From contig NZ_JARGER010000043.1 in assembly GCF_029210375.1 (NCBI RefSeq), positions 310,001 through 374,000 on the forward strand: a stretch of 64,000 nucleotides of DNA. The letters are read 5' to 3'. Below the pieces are notes generated by a model that was given only the letters and a program-made list of their open reading frames with translations, did no database searches and was not told the origin of the DNA. Both the position numbers and the translations under genes were made by a program. Of this stretch, positions 39,753 to 48,030 are shown in pieces. Positions within the stretch are counted from its first letter, which is position 1, and each line of letters opens with the position of its first letter. This stretch comes from Nocardioides sp. YIM 152315 (lineage in GTDB: Bacteria > Actinomycetota > Actinomycetes > Propionibacteriales > Nocardioidaceae).

Positions 39753-42683
39753 GTGCGCGTACGTCGGACCGTTCAGGTCGTCCTCGTGGTGGTGGTGCTG
39801 GGCCTGGTGGGCGCGGCGATGGCGGCCGGGATCTCCGCCTCCCTGGGGATCCGCACCGAGGCCAAGGACGTGCCGGTCGAGGACCTGCGGGTCGCGCCAC
39901 CGCGGGACGCCACGCCCCCACTCGTGTTCACGCGGATCGCCGCGCCCGACACGCTGCGCACCCGGACCGCGGTCGCCGAGCTGCGCGACGCCGTGTCGGA
40001 CGCCGAGGGGACGAGGGGCAGCGCCACGCTCGTCGTACGCCACGGGCACGGCGACCCCGACGACGACACCTACCGGCTCGGCGGCACCCGGCGGGCCCTG
40101 CGGATCACCGCGGCCAGCGAGACCGGGGCCGTGCGCGGCGTCTACGACCTGGCGCTCGCCGCACGCGAGCGGCGGCCCCTCACCGAGCGCCTCGGGCAGA
40201 CGGTCACGAGCCGGCTGCCGTTCCGGATGGTCGACCTCGGCGCCGCGGGCGTCGACGCCGACCCCGAGCAGTGGCGCGGCGGCGAGGACTACTCCCACTA
40301 CTCGCGGGCGTTCGAGGACGCGATCCTGCCGGAGGCGCCGTACGTCGACCGTGCGGCCCTCCCCGAGGCCCGCGCGAGCGTCCTCTCGTTCGTGAGGCAC
40401 GAGCTGGCCGAGGGCTACAACGCGATCGCGGTCCCCGGCTTCCTCGAGTACCTCACCTTCGCCGACGTGCCGGAGGTCTACGCGGACGACCCGGAGTACG
40501 TCGCGCGCGCCGAGGCCATGCGGGCGGCGTTCGGGCCGATCTGGCGGGAGGTCCACGACCTCGGGATGCAGGTCTACCTGCGCACCGACATGCTCGTCCT
40601 GAGCGGGCCGCTCGAGCAGCACCTGCGCGACGAGTTCGACCTCGACACGACCGACGACGCGTTGTGGGACGTCTACGAGAAGGGCCTCGACGAGCTCTAC
40701 CGCGAGATGCCCTACCTGGCGGGGGTGGTCCTGCGGATCGGCGAGGGCGGCAGCATCTACAACCTGCCGGGCTGGGACTACTACTCCGAGATCACGGTGA
40801 CGACGGCACCGGCGGTCCGCGCGATGCTCACCGCGTTCACCGACGAGGCCGAGCGGAGCGACACGACCGTCGTCTTCCGCACCTGGAGCGTCGGCGTCGG
40901 CGCCGTCGGCGACATGCACACGAACCCCGACAGCTACCACGAGGTGCTCGACGGCCTCGACTCACCGAACCTCGTCGTCTCGACCAAGTACAGCCTCGGC
41001 GACTTCTACAGCTGGCTGCCGCTCAACGACACGCTCGAGACCGGCGACCAGCGCCGCATCGTCGAGCTGCAGAGCCGGAGGGAGTTCGAGGCGTTCGGCG
41101 CGATCCCCAACGACCTCGGCACGCTGACGCGGCAGGCGCTCCAGCGGTTCCTCGCCGCCAACCCGCACGTCGAGGGCATCTGGACGTGGACCCAGGACGG
41201 TGGGCCGTGGCGCGCCGGCCCGATGACGCTCCAGCTGACCCATGGCTTCTGGCAGCTCTACGACCTCAACACCGAGGTCGCCGCCCGCCTGGCCCGCGAC
41301 CCGGACGCAGATCCGGCCGAGCTCACCGCCGACTGGGCACGCCGGTGGTTCTCCACCGACCCCGCGACCGTCGCCGCAATCACCACGGCGATGGCGTCGT
41401 CACGCGAGGCCGTGACCCAGGGGCTCTACATCGAGCCGTTCGCCCAGGTGCGTGCCTTCGCGCTGGGCCTCGAGCCACCGCCGCAGATGTGGATCTTCGA
41501 GTGGGACATCCTCACCGGCGACAGCGCCGTCCTGGACGTCATCTACTCGATCGTCCGCGACTCCGGCCCGACGGGCGTCGACGACGCGATCGCGGCAGGC
41601 GACCGGGCCGTCGACACCGCCGACGAGATGTTCGGGCTCGTCGCGGACACCGACCCGGCGACCTGGCGCGACCCGGCTCTGCGACAGGAGTTCCTCGACG
41701 CCCTCGACTACCAGGTCGACCTCTTCCAGATGCTCGCCGCCTACCGCGCGATGGTGCTGCGGCACGCGCACTGGCTCGACACCGGCGAGGGCCGCGAGGA
41801 GTGGGCCCAGGCGCGGAGCCGCTTCGACGCGACGGCCGACCTGCACGAGCAGGTGTACGGCGACGACCTCGAGCTGCCGGCGTACAACCTGACCGCCGCG
41901 CGGATCGGCGAGGAGCGCGCGGACCGGGACGTCGAGATGGCGTGGCTCGCCCGGGGTGGGCTGCTGGCGCTGCTGCTCGCGCTCGGCCTGACCCGCACCG
42001 GCCGCACGATGGTGCGCTCCGCGCTGGCCCCGTGGCGCGAGCCCGGGCCGGTCAGCTGGTGGCTCGTCGCGGCGATCCCGCTGCTGGCCGTCGTGTGGAG
42101 CAGGCTGGTGCTCACGTGGTTCCTGGCGCCGGCGCACCTGCTGCTGGTCGGCATCGGCTGGGCCGTGCTGGCGGGCGTCGTCCTCGCGACGCGGTCGTGG
42201 TGGGTGGCGACGGCCGTCGGCGGCGCGGTCACGCTGCGCACCCTGCTGCTCCTGGCGGTGCTGTCGGTGCGCGGCCCGGGCGGCTACTGGTTCGTCTTCT
42301 GGACCGAGCCCGGGTGGCGGACGGCGTACGTCGTGGTCTCGTTCGTGCTCTTCGGCTGGGTCCTGGCATGCCTGGCATGGGCGCTGGCCGGCGCCACGGG
42401 GCGGCGCCGCGCCGGGGCGACCGTCCTCGGTGTCGTCGGCGCCACCCTGCTCGGCGTCGGCGCCCTCACCGCCGCGGTCGGGCTCGAGGACGCCCTCGCC
42501 GTCTGGAACGACCAGCTCGCGCTGCTGCCGTGGGGCATGGCGCGGATCCTGGGCATCACGACGTTCCTGGGCATCCCCGAGGCGCTGCCGTGGTGGCTGC
42601 TCGGCGCGGGCGCGGTCCTGCTGCTGGGCGCGCTGGCGTTCGGGCTGCCGCGCCGACGGCTCAGGGCGCCAGCCGCTCCGTGA
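39753..42683 (+). CDS. Membrane-anchored glycosidase-like protein with a C-terminal membrane domain
   Basis: A 976-residue protein from GTG 39753, which follows a -10-like TACAGT by 8 bases. An N-terminal helix (VQVVLVVVVLGLVGAAMAAGI) leads to an exported region of about 700 residues. The N-terminal part (TLVVRHGHGDPDDDTYRL, then GAVRGVYDLALA) resembles the small alpha/beta domain in front of GH67 and GH20 barrels. The barrel-like part has VPGFLEYLTFADVPEVY, GVVLRIGEGGSIYNLPGWDYYSE and GIWTWTQDGG, suggestive of an alpha-glucuronidase-like GH67 fold. About seven helices fill the last 240 residues. The catalytic carboxylates and substrate are not established. Its end overlaps pdxH by 23 bp. Confidence 0.6.
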   Translation: MRVRRTVQVVLVVVVLGLVGAAMAAGISASLGIRTEAKDVPVEDLRVAPPRDATPPLVFTRIAAPDTLRTRTAVAELRDAVSDAEGTRGSATLVVRHGHGDPDDDTYRLGGTRRALRITAASETGAVRGVYDLALAARERRPLTERLGQTVTSRLPFRMVDLGAAGVDADPEQWRGGEDYSHYSRAFEDAILPEAPYVDRAALPEARASVLSFVRHELAEGYNAIAVPGFLEYLTFADVPEVYADDPEYVARAEAMRAAFGPIWREVHDLGMQVYLRTDMLVLSGPLEQHLRDEFDLDTTDDALWDVYEKGLDELYREMPYLAGVVLRIGEGGSIYNLPGWDYYSEITVTTAPAVRAMLTAFTDEAERSDTTVVFRTWSVGVGAVGDMHTNPDSYHEVLDGLDSPNLVVSTKYSLGDFYSWLPLNDTLETGDQRRIVELQSRREFEAFGAIPNDLGTLTRQALQRFLAANPHVEGIWTWTQDGGPWRAGPMTLQLTHGFWQLYDLNTEVAARLARDPDADPAELTADWARRWFSTDPATVAAITTAMASSREAVTQGLYIEPFAQVRAFALGLEPPPQMWIFEWDILTGDSAVLDVIYSIVRDSGPTGVDDAIAAGDRAVDTADEMFGLVADTDPATWRDPALRQEFLDALDYQVDLFQMLAAYRAMVLRHAHWLDTGEGREEWAQARSRFDATADLHEQVYGDDLELPAYNLTAARIGEERADRDVEMAWLARGGLLALLLALGLTRTGRTMVRSALAPWREPGPVSWWLVAAIPLLAVVWSRLVLTWFLAPAHLLLVGIGWAVLAGVVLATRSWWVATAVGGAVTLRTLLLLAVLSVRGPGGYWFVFWTEPGWRTAYVVVSFVLFGWVLACLAWALAGATGRRRAGATVLGVVGATLLGVGALTAAVGLEDALAVWNDQLALLPWGMARILGITTFLGIPEALPWWLLGAGAVLLLGALAFGLPRRRLRAPAAP

Positions 42684-43290
42684 GCCACCCCGCGCCCGCT
42701 CGCCGGAAGCGCAGCCGGTCGTGCATCCGGCCGGGTCGGCCCTGCCAGAACTCCACGGCCTCGGGGCGCACGACGTACCCTCCCCACTCGTCGGGCACCG
42801 GCACGTCCACGGGATACCGCTCCTCGGCCTCGGCGTACGCACGCGCGAGCGCCTCCCGCGTGGTCACCTGCGACTGGTGGGACGCCCACGCGCCGAGCTG
42901 GGAGCCGCGCGGGCGCACGGAGAAGTACGCCGCGACCACCTCGCGCGAGACCGGCGTCGCGACACCGTCGACCCGCACCTGGCGCTCCAGCGGGTGCCAC
43001 GGGAAGAGCAGTGCGCAGCGCGGGTTGTCGGCCAGTTCCAGTCCCTTGCGGGAGCCGGTGTTGGTGTAGAAGACGAAGCCGTCGGCGGACAGGCCCTTGA
43101 GGAGCACCATCCGCGACGAGGGGGCCAGGTCGGGGCCGACGGTCGCGACCACCATCGCGTTGGGCTCGTGCAGGCCGGCGTCGACGGCGTCGCCCAGCCA
43201 CCGCTCGAACATCGTCACCGGGTCCGGCGCCAGGTCGGCCTCGTCGAGTCCCGCTCTGCCGTACTCCTCGCGCAGCGCCGCCAGATCCAT
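42661..43290 (-). CDS. pdxH: Pyridoxamine 5'-phosphate oxidase
   Basis: A 209-residue FMN enzyme oxidising pyridoxine/pyridoxamine phosphate to pyridoxal phosphate. Motifs are NAMVVATVGPDLAPSSRMVLLKGL, GFVFYTNTGSRKGLEL, CALLFPWHPLERQVRVDG and the C-terminal WGGYVVRPEAVEFWQGRPGRMHDRLRFRR, which hold FMN and substrate. ATG 43290 is supported by a -10-like TAGGGT seven bases upstream. It is divergent from citrate synthase across only 24 bp. Confidence 0.95.
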   Translation of the reverse strand: MDLAALREEYGRAGLDEADLAPDPVTMFERWLGDAVDAGLHEPNAMVVATVGPDLAPSSRMVLLKGLSADGFVFYTNTGSRKGLELADNPRCALLFPWHPLERQVRVDGVATPVSREVVAAYFSVRPRGSQLGAWASHQSQVTTREALARAYAEAEERYPVDVPVPDEWGGYVVRPEAVEFWQGRPGRMHDRLRFRRAGAGWLTERLAP

Positions 43291-43297
43291 GCCGTCG

Positions 43298-43307
43298 ACC
43301 CTAGACT
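43298..43307. promoter_or_regulatory. Overlapping divergent -10 elements (pdxH / citrate synthase)
   Basis: ACCCTAGACT contains TAGGGT for pdxH (minus strand, 43303-43298) and TAGACT for citrate synthase (plus strand, 43302-43307). They share the TA at 43302-43303. Each ends seven bases before its start codon, so both mRNAs look leaderless. No clear -35 is visible. Confidence 0.55.
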
Positions 43308-43314
43308 GCCGACC

Positions 43315-44418
43315 GTGACTGACGTACACCATGGACTGGAGGGCGTGGTCGCGTTCGAGACGCAGATCGCGGAGCCCGACAAGGAGGGGTCGGCGCTGCG
43401 CTACCGCGGCGTCGACATCGAGGAGATCGTCGGGCGCGTCCCGTTCGAGAACGTGTGGGGCCTACTGATCGACGGCAGCTACGCCCCCGGCCTGCCGCCG
43501 GCGGAGGCCTACAACATCCCCGTCCACACCGGCGACGTGCGCGTCGACGTGCAGGCGGCGATCGCGATGCTGGCGCCGGCCTTCGGCTTCCGGCAGACCT
43601 ACGACATCAGCGACGAGCAGGCCCGCGCCGACCTGTCGCGGGTGGCGGTGATGGTGCTGTCGTACGCCGCCCAGTCGGCTCGCGGCCTGCACCGGCCGGT
43701 GGTGCCGCAGACCGAGGTCGACCGGGGCGACACCCTGGCGGAGAAGTTCCTGATCCGCTGGAAGGGCGAGGCCGACCCCAGGCACGTGAAGGCGATCGAC
43801 GCCTACTGGAGCTCCGCCGCCGAGCACGGGATGAACGCCTCGACCTTCACCGCCCGGGTGATCACGTCCACCGGCGCCGACGTCGCGGCGGCGTTCTCGG
43901 GTGCGATCGGCGCGATGAGCGGCCCGCTGCACGGCGGTGCTCCGTCACGGGTGCTCGGCATGATCGAGGAGGTCGAGCGGCGCGGCGACGCCCGCGCGTA
44001 CGTCAAGGAGCTGCTCGACCAGGGCGAGCGCCTGATGGGCTTCGGCCACCGCGTCTACCGCGCGGAGGACCCGCGGGCGCGGGTGCTGCGGCGTACGGCG
44101 CGCGAGCTGGCCGCCCCGCGCTACGAGGTCGCCGAGGCGCTGGAGCAGGCCGCGCTCGCCGAGCTGCGCGAGCGCCGGCCCGACCGGGTGCTCGAGACCA
44201 ACGTCGAGTTCTGGGCCGCGATCGTGCTCGACTTCGCGGAGGTCCCGGCCCACATGTTCACGTCGATGTTCACCTGTGCCCGCACCGGCGGCTGGTCGGC
44301 GCACATCCTCGAGCAGAAGACGACCGGGCGGCTGATCCGGCCGTCGGCGATCTACGCCGGGCCGTCCGCGCGACCGGCCTCGGACGTCGAGGGCTGGCGC
44401 GCGGAGTGGGGCGCCTGA
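43315..44418 (+). CDS. Citrate synthase (second, shorter type)
   Basis: A 367-residue enzyme condensing acetyl-CoA and oxaloacetate, or propionyl-CoA in the 2-methylcitrate type. Key blocks are SALRYRGVDIEEIV, HGMNASTFTARVITSTGADVAAAFSGAIGAMSGPLHGGAPSRVL with the active-site His, MGFGHRVYRAEDPRARVL with the second His and Arg, and TNVEFWAAIVLDF near the catalytic Asp region. Length and form fit the dimeric Gram-positive type (CitA/PrpC-like). GTG 43315 is chosen from the -10 at 43302. The 3' end overlaps the next, convergent gene by 67 bp. Confidence 0.93.
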   Translation: MTDVHHGLEGVVAFETQIAEPDKEGSALRYRGVDIEEIVGRVPFENVWGLLIDGSYAPGLPPAEAYNIPVHTGDVRVDVQAAIAMLAPAFGFRQTYDISDEQARADLSRVAVMVLSYAAQSARGLHRPVVPQTEVDRGDTLAEKFLIRWKGEADPRHVKAIDAYWSSAAEHGMNASTFTARVITSTGADVAAAFSGAIGAMSGPLHGGAPSRVLGMIEEVERRGDARAYVKELLDQGERLMGFGHRVYRAEDPRARVLRRTARELAAPRYEVAEALEQAALAELRERRPDRVLETNVEFWAAIVLDFAEVPAHMFTSMFTCARTGGWSAHILEQKTTGRLIRPSAIYAGPSARPASDVEGWRAEWGA

Positions 44419-45005
44419 CGGTCGGCGTACCAGCTGGTGCGCCCGCGTGCGCCGTCCCGGTCGAGGGAGACGTGCACGTGGTCGCGGTGGCGCAGGGTGC
44501 GCGAGCACTTCGAGCGTTGCTCGCACGCCGAGTTGAGGTACGGCTCGGGCCGGAACCCGTTCCACGCCGGATAGATCCGGTCCGCCCAGATCACGTACAT
44601 CACGCCCATCCGGCGTGCCCTGGCGTCCTCGTTGCCCCGCCGGTCGGGCTCGAACAACGCGCGCAGGAGGGCCTTCACCCGGCGGCGGTCGGCGGCGCGG
44701 CGTACGTCCGCGGACCAGTCGAAGGCGCGTCCCGCCTGGTGCTCGGAGGTCACGCCCTGCTTGCGGCCGCAGGGCCGGGCGCCCCCGACCGGGCGACCAC
44801 CGAACTTCCGCACGACCCACCGGCCGAGCACCGCCGTGCCCGTCTTCGGCGCGGGGTGGCACTTGTGCGCGGGCTGGTAGGACGAGTAGTCCTCGATCGG
44901 CTCGGCGGCGTGGCCGGGCGCCAGCAGACCGAGGCAGAGCAGCAGGCCGAGCAGGGCCGGGACACCGAGACGCACGAGCGGTTCATCGGCCGGCCGCCGG
45001 CGCAC
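44352..45005 (-). CDS. Secreted M15-like peptidase/peptidoglycan-binding protein
   Basis: A 217-residue exported protein with a signal peptide (LGVPALLGLLLCLGLLAPGHA). Two motifs recall the zinc D-Ala-D-Ala carboxypeptidase (VanY/M15) fold: SEHQAGRAFDW, matching SxHxxGxAxD, and HRDHVHVSL, matching the final HxH. The intervening chain is unusual (MGVMYVIWADRIYPAWNGFRP). Four or more cysteines may form disulfides. GTG 45005 lies 4 bp after the upstream stop; GTG 44975 is an alternative start. The C-terminal 30 residues, where it overlaps citrate synthase, are unconserved. Confidence 0.7.
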   Translation of the reverse strand: MRRRPADEPLVRLGVPALLGLLLCLGLLAPGHAAEPIEDYSSYQPAHKCHPAPKTGTAVLGRWVVRKFGGRPVGGARPCGRKQGVTSEHQAGRAFDWSADVRRAADRRRVKALLRALFEPDRRGNEDARARRMGVMYVIWADRIYPAWNGFRPEPYLNSACEQRSKCSRTLRHRDHVHVSLDRDGARGRTSWYADRQAPHSARQPSTSEAGRADGPA

Positions 45006-45009
45006 CTGA

Positions 45010-45597
45010 TCACTTGCGCGTGGTGCGCTCCAGGTAGGCCAGCCCGCGCGGCGAGACCTCGTAGCCGACGTCGAAGCTCCGGGTGAGGCCGAGGTTCTTC
45101 AGCTTGCGCACGTCGATCTTGAAGGGGTCGCGCTCGCGACCCATCTCCGCGGCGAGGTCGGGCGCCCGCGTGTGCGGACGGCGGCGGATGAGGTCGAGCG
45201 TCGCCATCGTCCATGGGCCGTGGCTGCTGGCGCGGTCGAGCCGATCGAGCTTCGCGTCGATCGCGGCGACGTCCTCGTCGGTCAGGTCGGCGCTCTCGCG
45301 CAGCGCGACGCGCGGGTCGGGCCCCGCCCAGCTCAGCCGGACGCGGTACGTCGTCGGCACGTCGACCACCTTGTCCAGCTGCCGTCGCAGCCGGTCGGCG
45401 TCCGGCCACCCGGCGGCGACCGCGTCCTCGTCGGTGATGGCGTCGGCGTCGACCACCTCGACCTCGTCCACCCGCACGACGCCGGCGACGGTGCGGAACT
45501 CCGACCCGACCCGCACGTCCTGCTTGCGCCAGCGACGGTATGCGAGCGTCACCGATCCGTCGGCGACCCCATGGGCGACCTTGGGCGGGAGCAGCAT
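45010..45597 (-). CDS. ASCH/PUA-like domain protein
   Basis: A 195-residue cytosolic protein. The N-terminal segment KVAHGVADGSVTLAYRRWRKQDVRVGSEFRTVAGVVRVDEVEVV looks like an ASCH domain, a PUA-like RNA-binding fold. The C-terminal half, DLIRRRPHTRAPDLAAEMGRERDPFKIDVRKLKNLGLTRSFDVGYEVSPRGLAYL, resembles a winged helix. TATCTT lies 6 bases before ATG 45597, suggesting a leaderless mRNA. No client or nucleic-acid target can be named. Confidence 0.65.
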   Translation of the reverse strand: MLLPPKVAHGVADGSVTLAYRRWRKQDVRVGSEFRTVAGVVRVDEVEVVDADAITDEDAVAAGWPDADRLRRQLDKVVDVPTTYRVRLSWAGPDPRVALRESADLTDEDVAAIDAKLDRLDRASSHGPWTMATLDLIRRRPHTRAPDLAAEMGRERDPFKIDVRKLKNLGLTRSFDVGYEVSPRGLAYLERTTRK

Positions 45598-45644
45598 GCG
45601 CTCAAGATAGGCGATCCGGTCGGTGCCGTCGCGCCGGCTGCCTG

Positions 45645-46895
45645 TCACGTGCGTCGGTGGAACTGGACCTTGCCGGTGGGCAGGTACGTCGTGTCGTAGC
45701 TCGAATCGTGGGCTCGGTTGTGGTGCCAGTGACACAGGGACACCCCGTTGTCGAGGTCGGTCTGGCCTCCGTCGACCCAGCGGGTGCGGTGGTGGGCGTG
45801 GAGTCCGGTGGTGTGGTCGCAGCCCTCGGCGGTGCAGCCGTGGTCGCGGAGGAGCATCGCGACCCGCTGGTGCTCGGTGAAGTACCGCCGCTTCCTGCCG
45901 AGGTCCAGCGGGATGGAGTGGCCGCCGAGGACGGCGGGGATGATCCCGGCCTCGCACGCCAACCGCCGCGCCAGACCGGGGCTGATCTTCTCCCCGGTGT
46001 CGAGGACACATGCCTTCTCCAGGCGGTCGAGGAGGGTGTCGAGGTCGATCAGCACGGTGACGGTGGCGTTGACGCCGCCGGTGTGGGGCAGCTGGTCGGT
46101 GGGGTAGCGCTCGATGAGCTCGCACAACGCCTCCCCCATGGCCTCCGGGGTCGGCCGGCGCTCCACACCCGCACCGGCGCCGTGGGTGGCGGCCTGGTGC
46201 TTGGGTGCGGTGATCGCGCTCAGCGCCTTCTTCAGTGCCGCGGCGTGGTAGGTGGGGATGGCGAAGGTCCCGTGCGCCTGGCCGTGCCCGTCGTCGTAGA
46301 TGGTGAACCGACACGCCTTCGCCGCGGCGTTCTCCTCGGCTTCGAGCTGCGCGGCCTCGTGGGCGTCGGCCTCCTCGGGCGCGACGACCTCGTAGAGGTG
46401 CCGGCCGAGGTGATTCAGCGCCTTCGCGTCGTGATCCTTCGCCTGGGCGAGAAGATGCTGCTCGGCCTTCCCCCGCGTGTCGGCGCCGAGGTCGGTGGGG
46501 AGGCGGTCGACCCAGCGGAGGATCACCCGCGCCTGCTCGGCCAGCACGTCGCCGGTGGCGAGGGCGTCGCGGGTCAGGGTGTGCTGTTCGAGGTCGTGAC
46601 CGAACCGGACGGCACGGTGCGCCTCCGCGCGGGTCGCCCTGGTCTGGTGGGCGAGCCAGTTCGCCGCCGACGACGCGCCGACCTCGGAGCCGACGTGCAG
46701 GTCGTCGGCGTGCGCGGCGACCCTGGCCTCGAGCTCGGCCAGTCTGGCCCTTGCGCGGGTGAGCGCGGTCAGGGTCTGGCCGGTCTCGGCGGCGTCCATG
46801 GACCACACCGAGGCGTCGGTGACGGCATCGAGCTCGGCGTGGACGTGCGCGACCGCGGCACTGACCCGGTGTCGGGGTGTCGCGATCGCTGTCAT
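45645..46895 (-). CDS. DUF222/HNH endonuclease (13E12 repeat-type)
   Basis: A 416-residue protein with an N-terminal DUF222 helical domain (VWSMDAAETGQTLTALTRARARLAELEARVAAHADD- and on) and a C-terminal HNH nuclease: CTAEGCDHTTGLHAHHRTRWVDGGQTDLDNGVSLCHWHHNRAH, with the zinc-type CxxxxC and the HH...N...H active site intact. Such proteins are multicopy and mobile-looking in actinobacteria, like the REP13E12 family of mycobacteria. ATG 46895 is preferred over an upstream TTG. It stands beside the repeat cassette at 47022-47303. Confidence 0.9.
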   Translation of the reverse strand: MTAIATPRHRVSAAVAHVHAELDAVTDASVWSMDAAETGQTLTALTRARARLAELEARVAAHADDLHVGSEVGASSAANWLAHQTRATRAEAHRAVRFGHDLEQHTLTRDALATGDVLAEQARVILRWVDRLPTDLGADTRGKAEQHLLAQAKDHDAKALNHLGRHLYEVVAPEEADAHEAAQLEAEENAAAKACRFTIYDDGHGQAHGTFAIPTYHAAALKKALSAITAPKHQAATHGAGAGVERRPTPEAMGEALCELIERYPTDQLPHTGGVNATVTVLIDLDTLLDRLEKACVLDTGEKISPGLARRLACEAGIIPAVLGGHSIPLDLGRKRRYFTEHQRVAMLLRDHGCTAEGCDHTTGLHAHHRTRWVDGGQTDLDNGVSLCHWHHNRAHDSSYDTTYLPTGKVQFHRRT

Positions 46896-47021
46896 GGGTC
46901 CACTCAAGCACCGACCACCGACACTGCGAGGCTCAGAACCCGCTAATTCACAGGGGTCTGGGTCACGAACAGATCACGATCCAAAGCGCCACTCCACACC
47001 CGGATCGGTGTCCTGTGCAGG

Positions 47022-47063
47022 GGTGGTTTCGAGACAGGCGCCAGGGCGCCTTCCTCAACCACC
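47022..47063. repeat. 42-bp interspersed repeat, left copy
   Basis: Begins GGTGGTTTCGAGACAGGCGCC and ends CTTCCTCAACCACC. The ends are inverted (GGTGGTT with AACCACC), as are the inner GGCGCC boxes. It matches 47262-47303 in 41 of 42 positions. Confidence 0.8.
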
Positions 47064-47080
47064 GGGTGTCCCGACCGCAG

Positions 47081-47208
47081 GTCGGCGTCCTCCCTGTAGG
47101 CGCCGACGGACGCGCGGGAGGAGCCGTCAAGGACGGCGAAGCCGCCGCAGGGAATCCTTGACGGCGGGGGACGCGCGTCCATCCTGGCGCCGCCGGGAGG
47201 ACGCCGAC
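47081..47208. repeat. 128-bp nested palindrome
   Basis: Four pairs of exact arms are nested: GTCGGCGTCCTCCC (47081-47094) with 47195-47208; GGCGCC (47099-47104) with 47186-47191; GGACGCGC (47108-47115) with 47173-47180; and CCGTCAAGGA (47124-47133) with 47155-47164. A small CGGC-GAA-GCCG hairpin fills the centre. It has no credible ORF. Confidence 0.8.
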
Positions 47209-47261
47209 AGTCGCTACCCCTGGAGCGCCGCGCCCGGCACGACGTACCCGACCACCCCTGC

Positions 47262-47303
47262 GGTGGTTTCGAGACAGGCGCCAGCGCGCCTTCCTCAACC
47301 ACC
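47262..47303. repeat. 42-bp interspersed repeat, right copy (plus partial third copy)
   Basis: The second copy differs by one base. A partial third copy (GCGCCTTCCTCAACGACC) follows at about 47314-47331, directly before the response-regulator stop. The rest of 46908-47339 shows no gene; minus-strand frames here only translate the repeats. Confidence 0.8.
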
Positions 47304-47339
47304 GTGCGTCTGCGCGCCTTCCTCAACGACCGTGATGGG

Positions 47340-48029
47340 TCAGGGGCGATCGCCGAGGCCCGACTCGAGGGCGAAGACGACCAGCTGGGCGCGGTCGCGC
47401 GCGTGCAGCTTGACCATCGCGCGGCTGACGTGGGTGCGGACGGTGTCGGGGCTGACGACGAGCTGCTCGGCGATCTCCGCGTTCGACCGCCCCGTGGCCA
47501 CCCAGGAGAGGACCTCGCGCTCGCGGTCGGTGAGGTCGCCGAGGCGAGGGTGGACCCGCGCGCGTGGACCGACCCGGCCGAACTGCTCGATCACCCGACG
47601 CGTCACCGACGGCGCGAGGAGCGACCCGCCGTCGGCGACCACCCGGATCGCGTCCAGGAGGCGCTCCGGCTCGGTGTCCTTGAGCAGGAACCCGCTGGCG
47701 CCGGCGCGCAGCGCCTCGAAGACGTACTCGTCGAGCTCGAAGGTCGTCAGCACGACGACCTTGACCCCGCTCAGGTCGGGATCGGCGGCGACCTCGGCGA
47801 GCAGACCGAGCCCGTCGAGCACCGGCATCCGGATGTCGCAGAGCACGACGTCGGGGTGGAGCCTGCGGATCATCGACAGGCCGGCGCGCCCGTCGTGGGC
47901 CTCGCCGACCACCGTGAGGTCGTCCTCCGAGCCGATCAGCGTGGACAGGCCCATCAGCACCAGTGGCTGGTCGTCGACGAGGGCGACGCGGACAGAGGTC
48001 ATGGAGGTCATCGAGGTCATCGAGGTCAC
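47340..48029 (-). CDS. NarL/LuxR-type response regulator
   Basis: A 229-residue regulator. The receiver domain carries VALVDDQPLV with the acidic pair, the phospho-Asp in DVVLCDIRMPVLDG, and the Lys in FLLKDTEPE. The DNA-binding domain reads LTDREREVLSWVATGRSNAEIAEQLVVSPDTVRTHVSRAMVKLHARDRAQLVVFA. The start is ambiguous: GTG 48029 overlaps the kinase stop, and in-frame ATGs at 48020, 48011 and 48002 lie in a 9-bp tandem repeat that encodes MTSMTSMTS. It likely regulates the divergent ABC transporter. Confidence 0.92.
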   Translation of the reverse strand: MTSMTSMTSMTSVRVALVDDQPLVLMGLSTLIGSEDDLTVVGEAHDGRAGLSMIRRLHPDVVLCDIRMPVLDGLGLLAEVAADPDLSGVKVVVLTTFELDEYVFEALRAGASGFLLKDTEPERLLDAIRVVADGGSLLAPSVTRRVIEQFGRVGPRARVHPRLGDLTDREREVLSWVATGRSNAEIAEQLVVSPDTVRTHVSRAMVKLHARDRAQLVVFALESGLGDRP

Positions 48030-48030
48030 C
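47995..48030. repeat. Four 9-bp tandem repeats at the kinase/regulator junction
   Basis: Units GAGGTCATG, GAGGTCATC, GAGGTCATC and GAGGTCACC run from 47995 to 48030. On the minus strand they encode repeated Met-Thr-Ser at the regulator's N-terminus, so slippage would change the number of in-frame ATG starts without breaking the frame. Confidence 0.75.

Noticed and set aside
44352..44418. Frameshift or annotation error at the convergent citrate synthase / M15-like overlap
   Set aside because: Both frames are intact to their stops, and other convergent pairs here (42661-42683, 51016-51023) also overlap.
46943..47326. Minus-strand frames of about 110-127 residues in the repeat cassette
   Set aside because: Their sequence repeats itself because it translates the 42-bp elements; no ribosome site or domain.
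47022..47331. CRISPR array
   Set aside because: There are only two full copies and one partial, with a palindrome rather than uniform spacers between them, and no cas genes nearby.
47931..47938. GCCGATCA inside the response-regulator gene
   Set aside because: No matching -35 at the required distance; antisense to a coding region.
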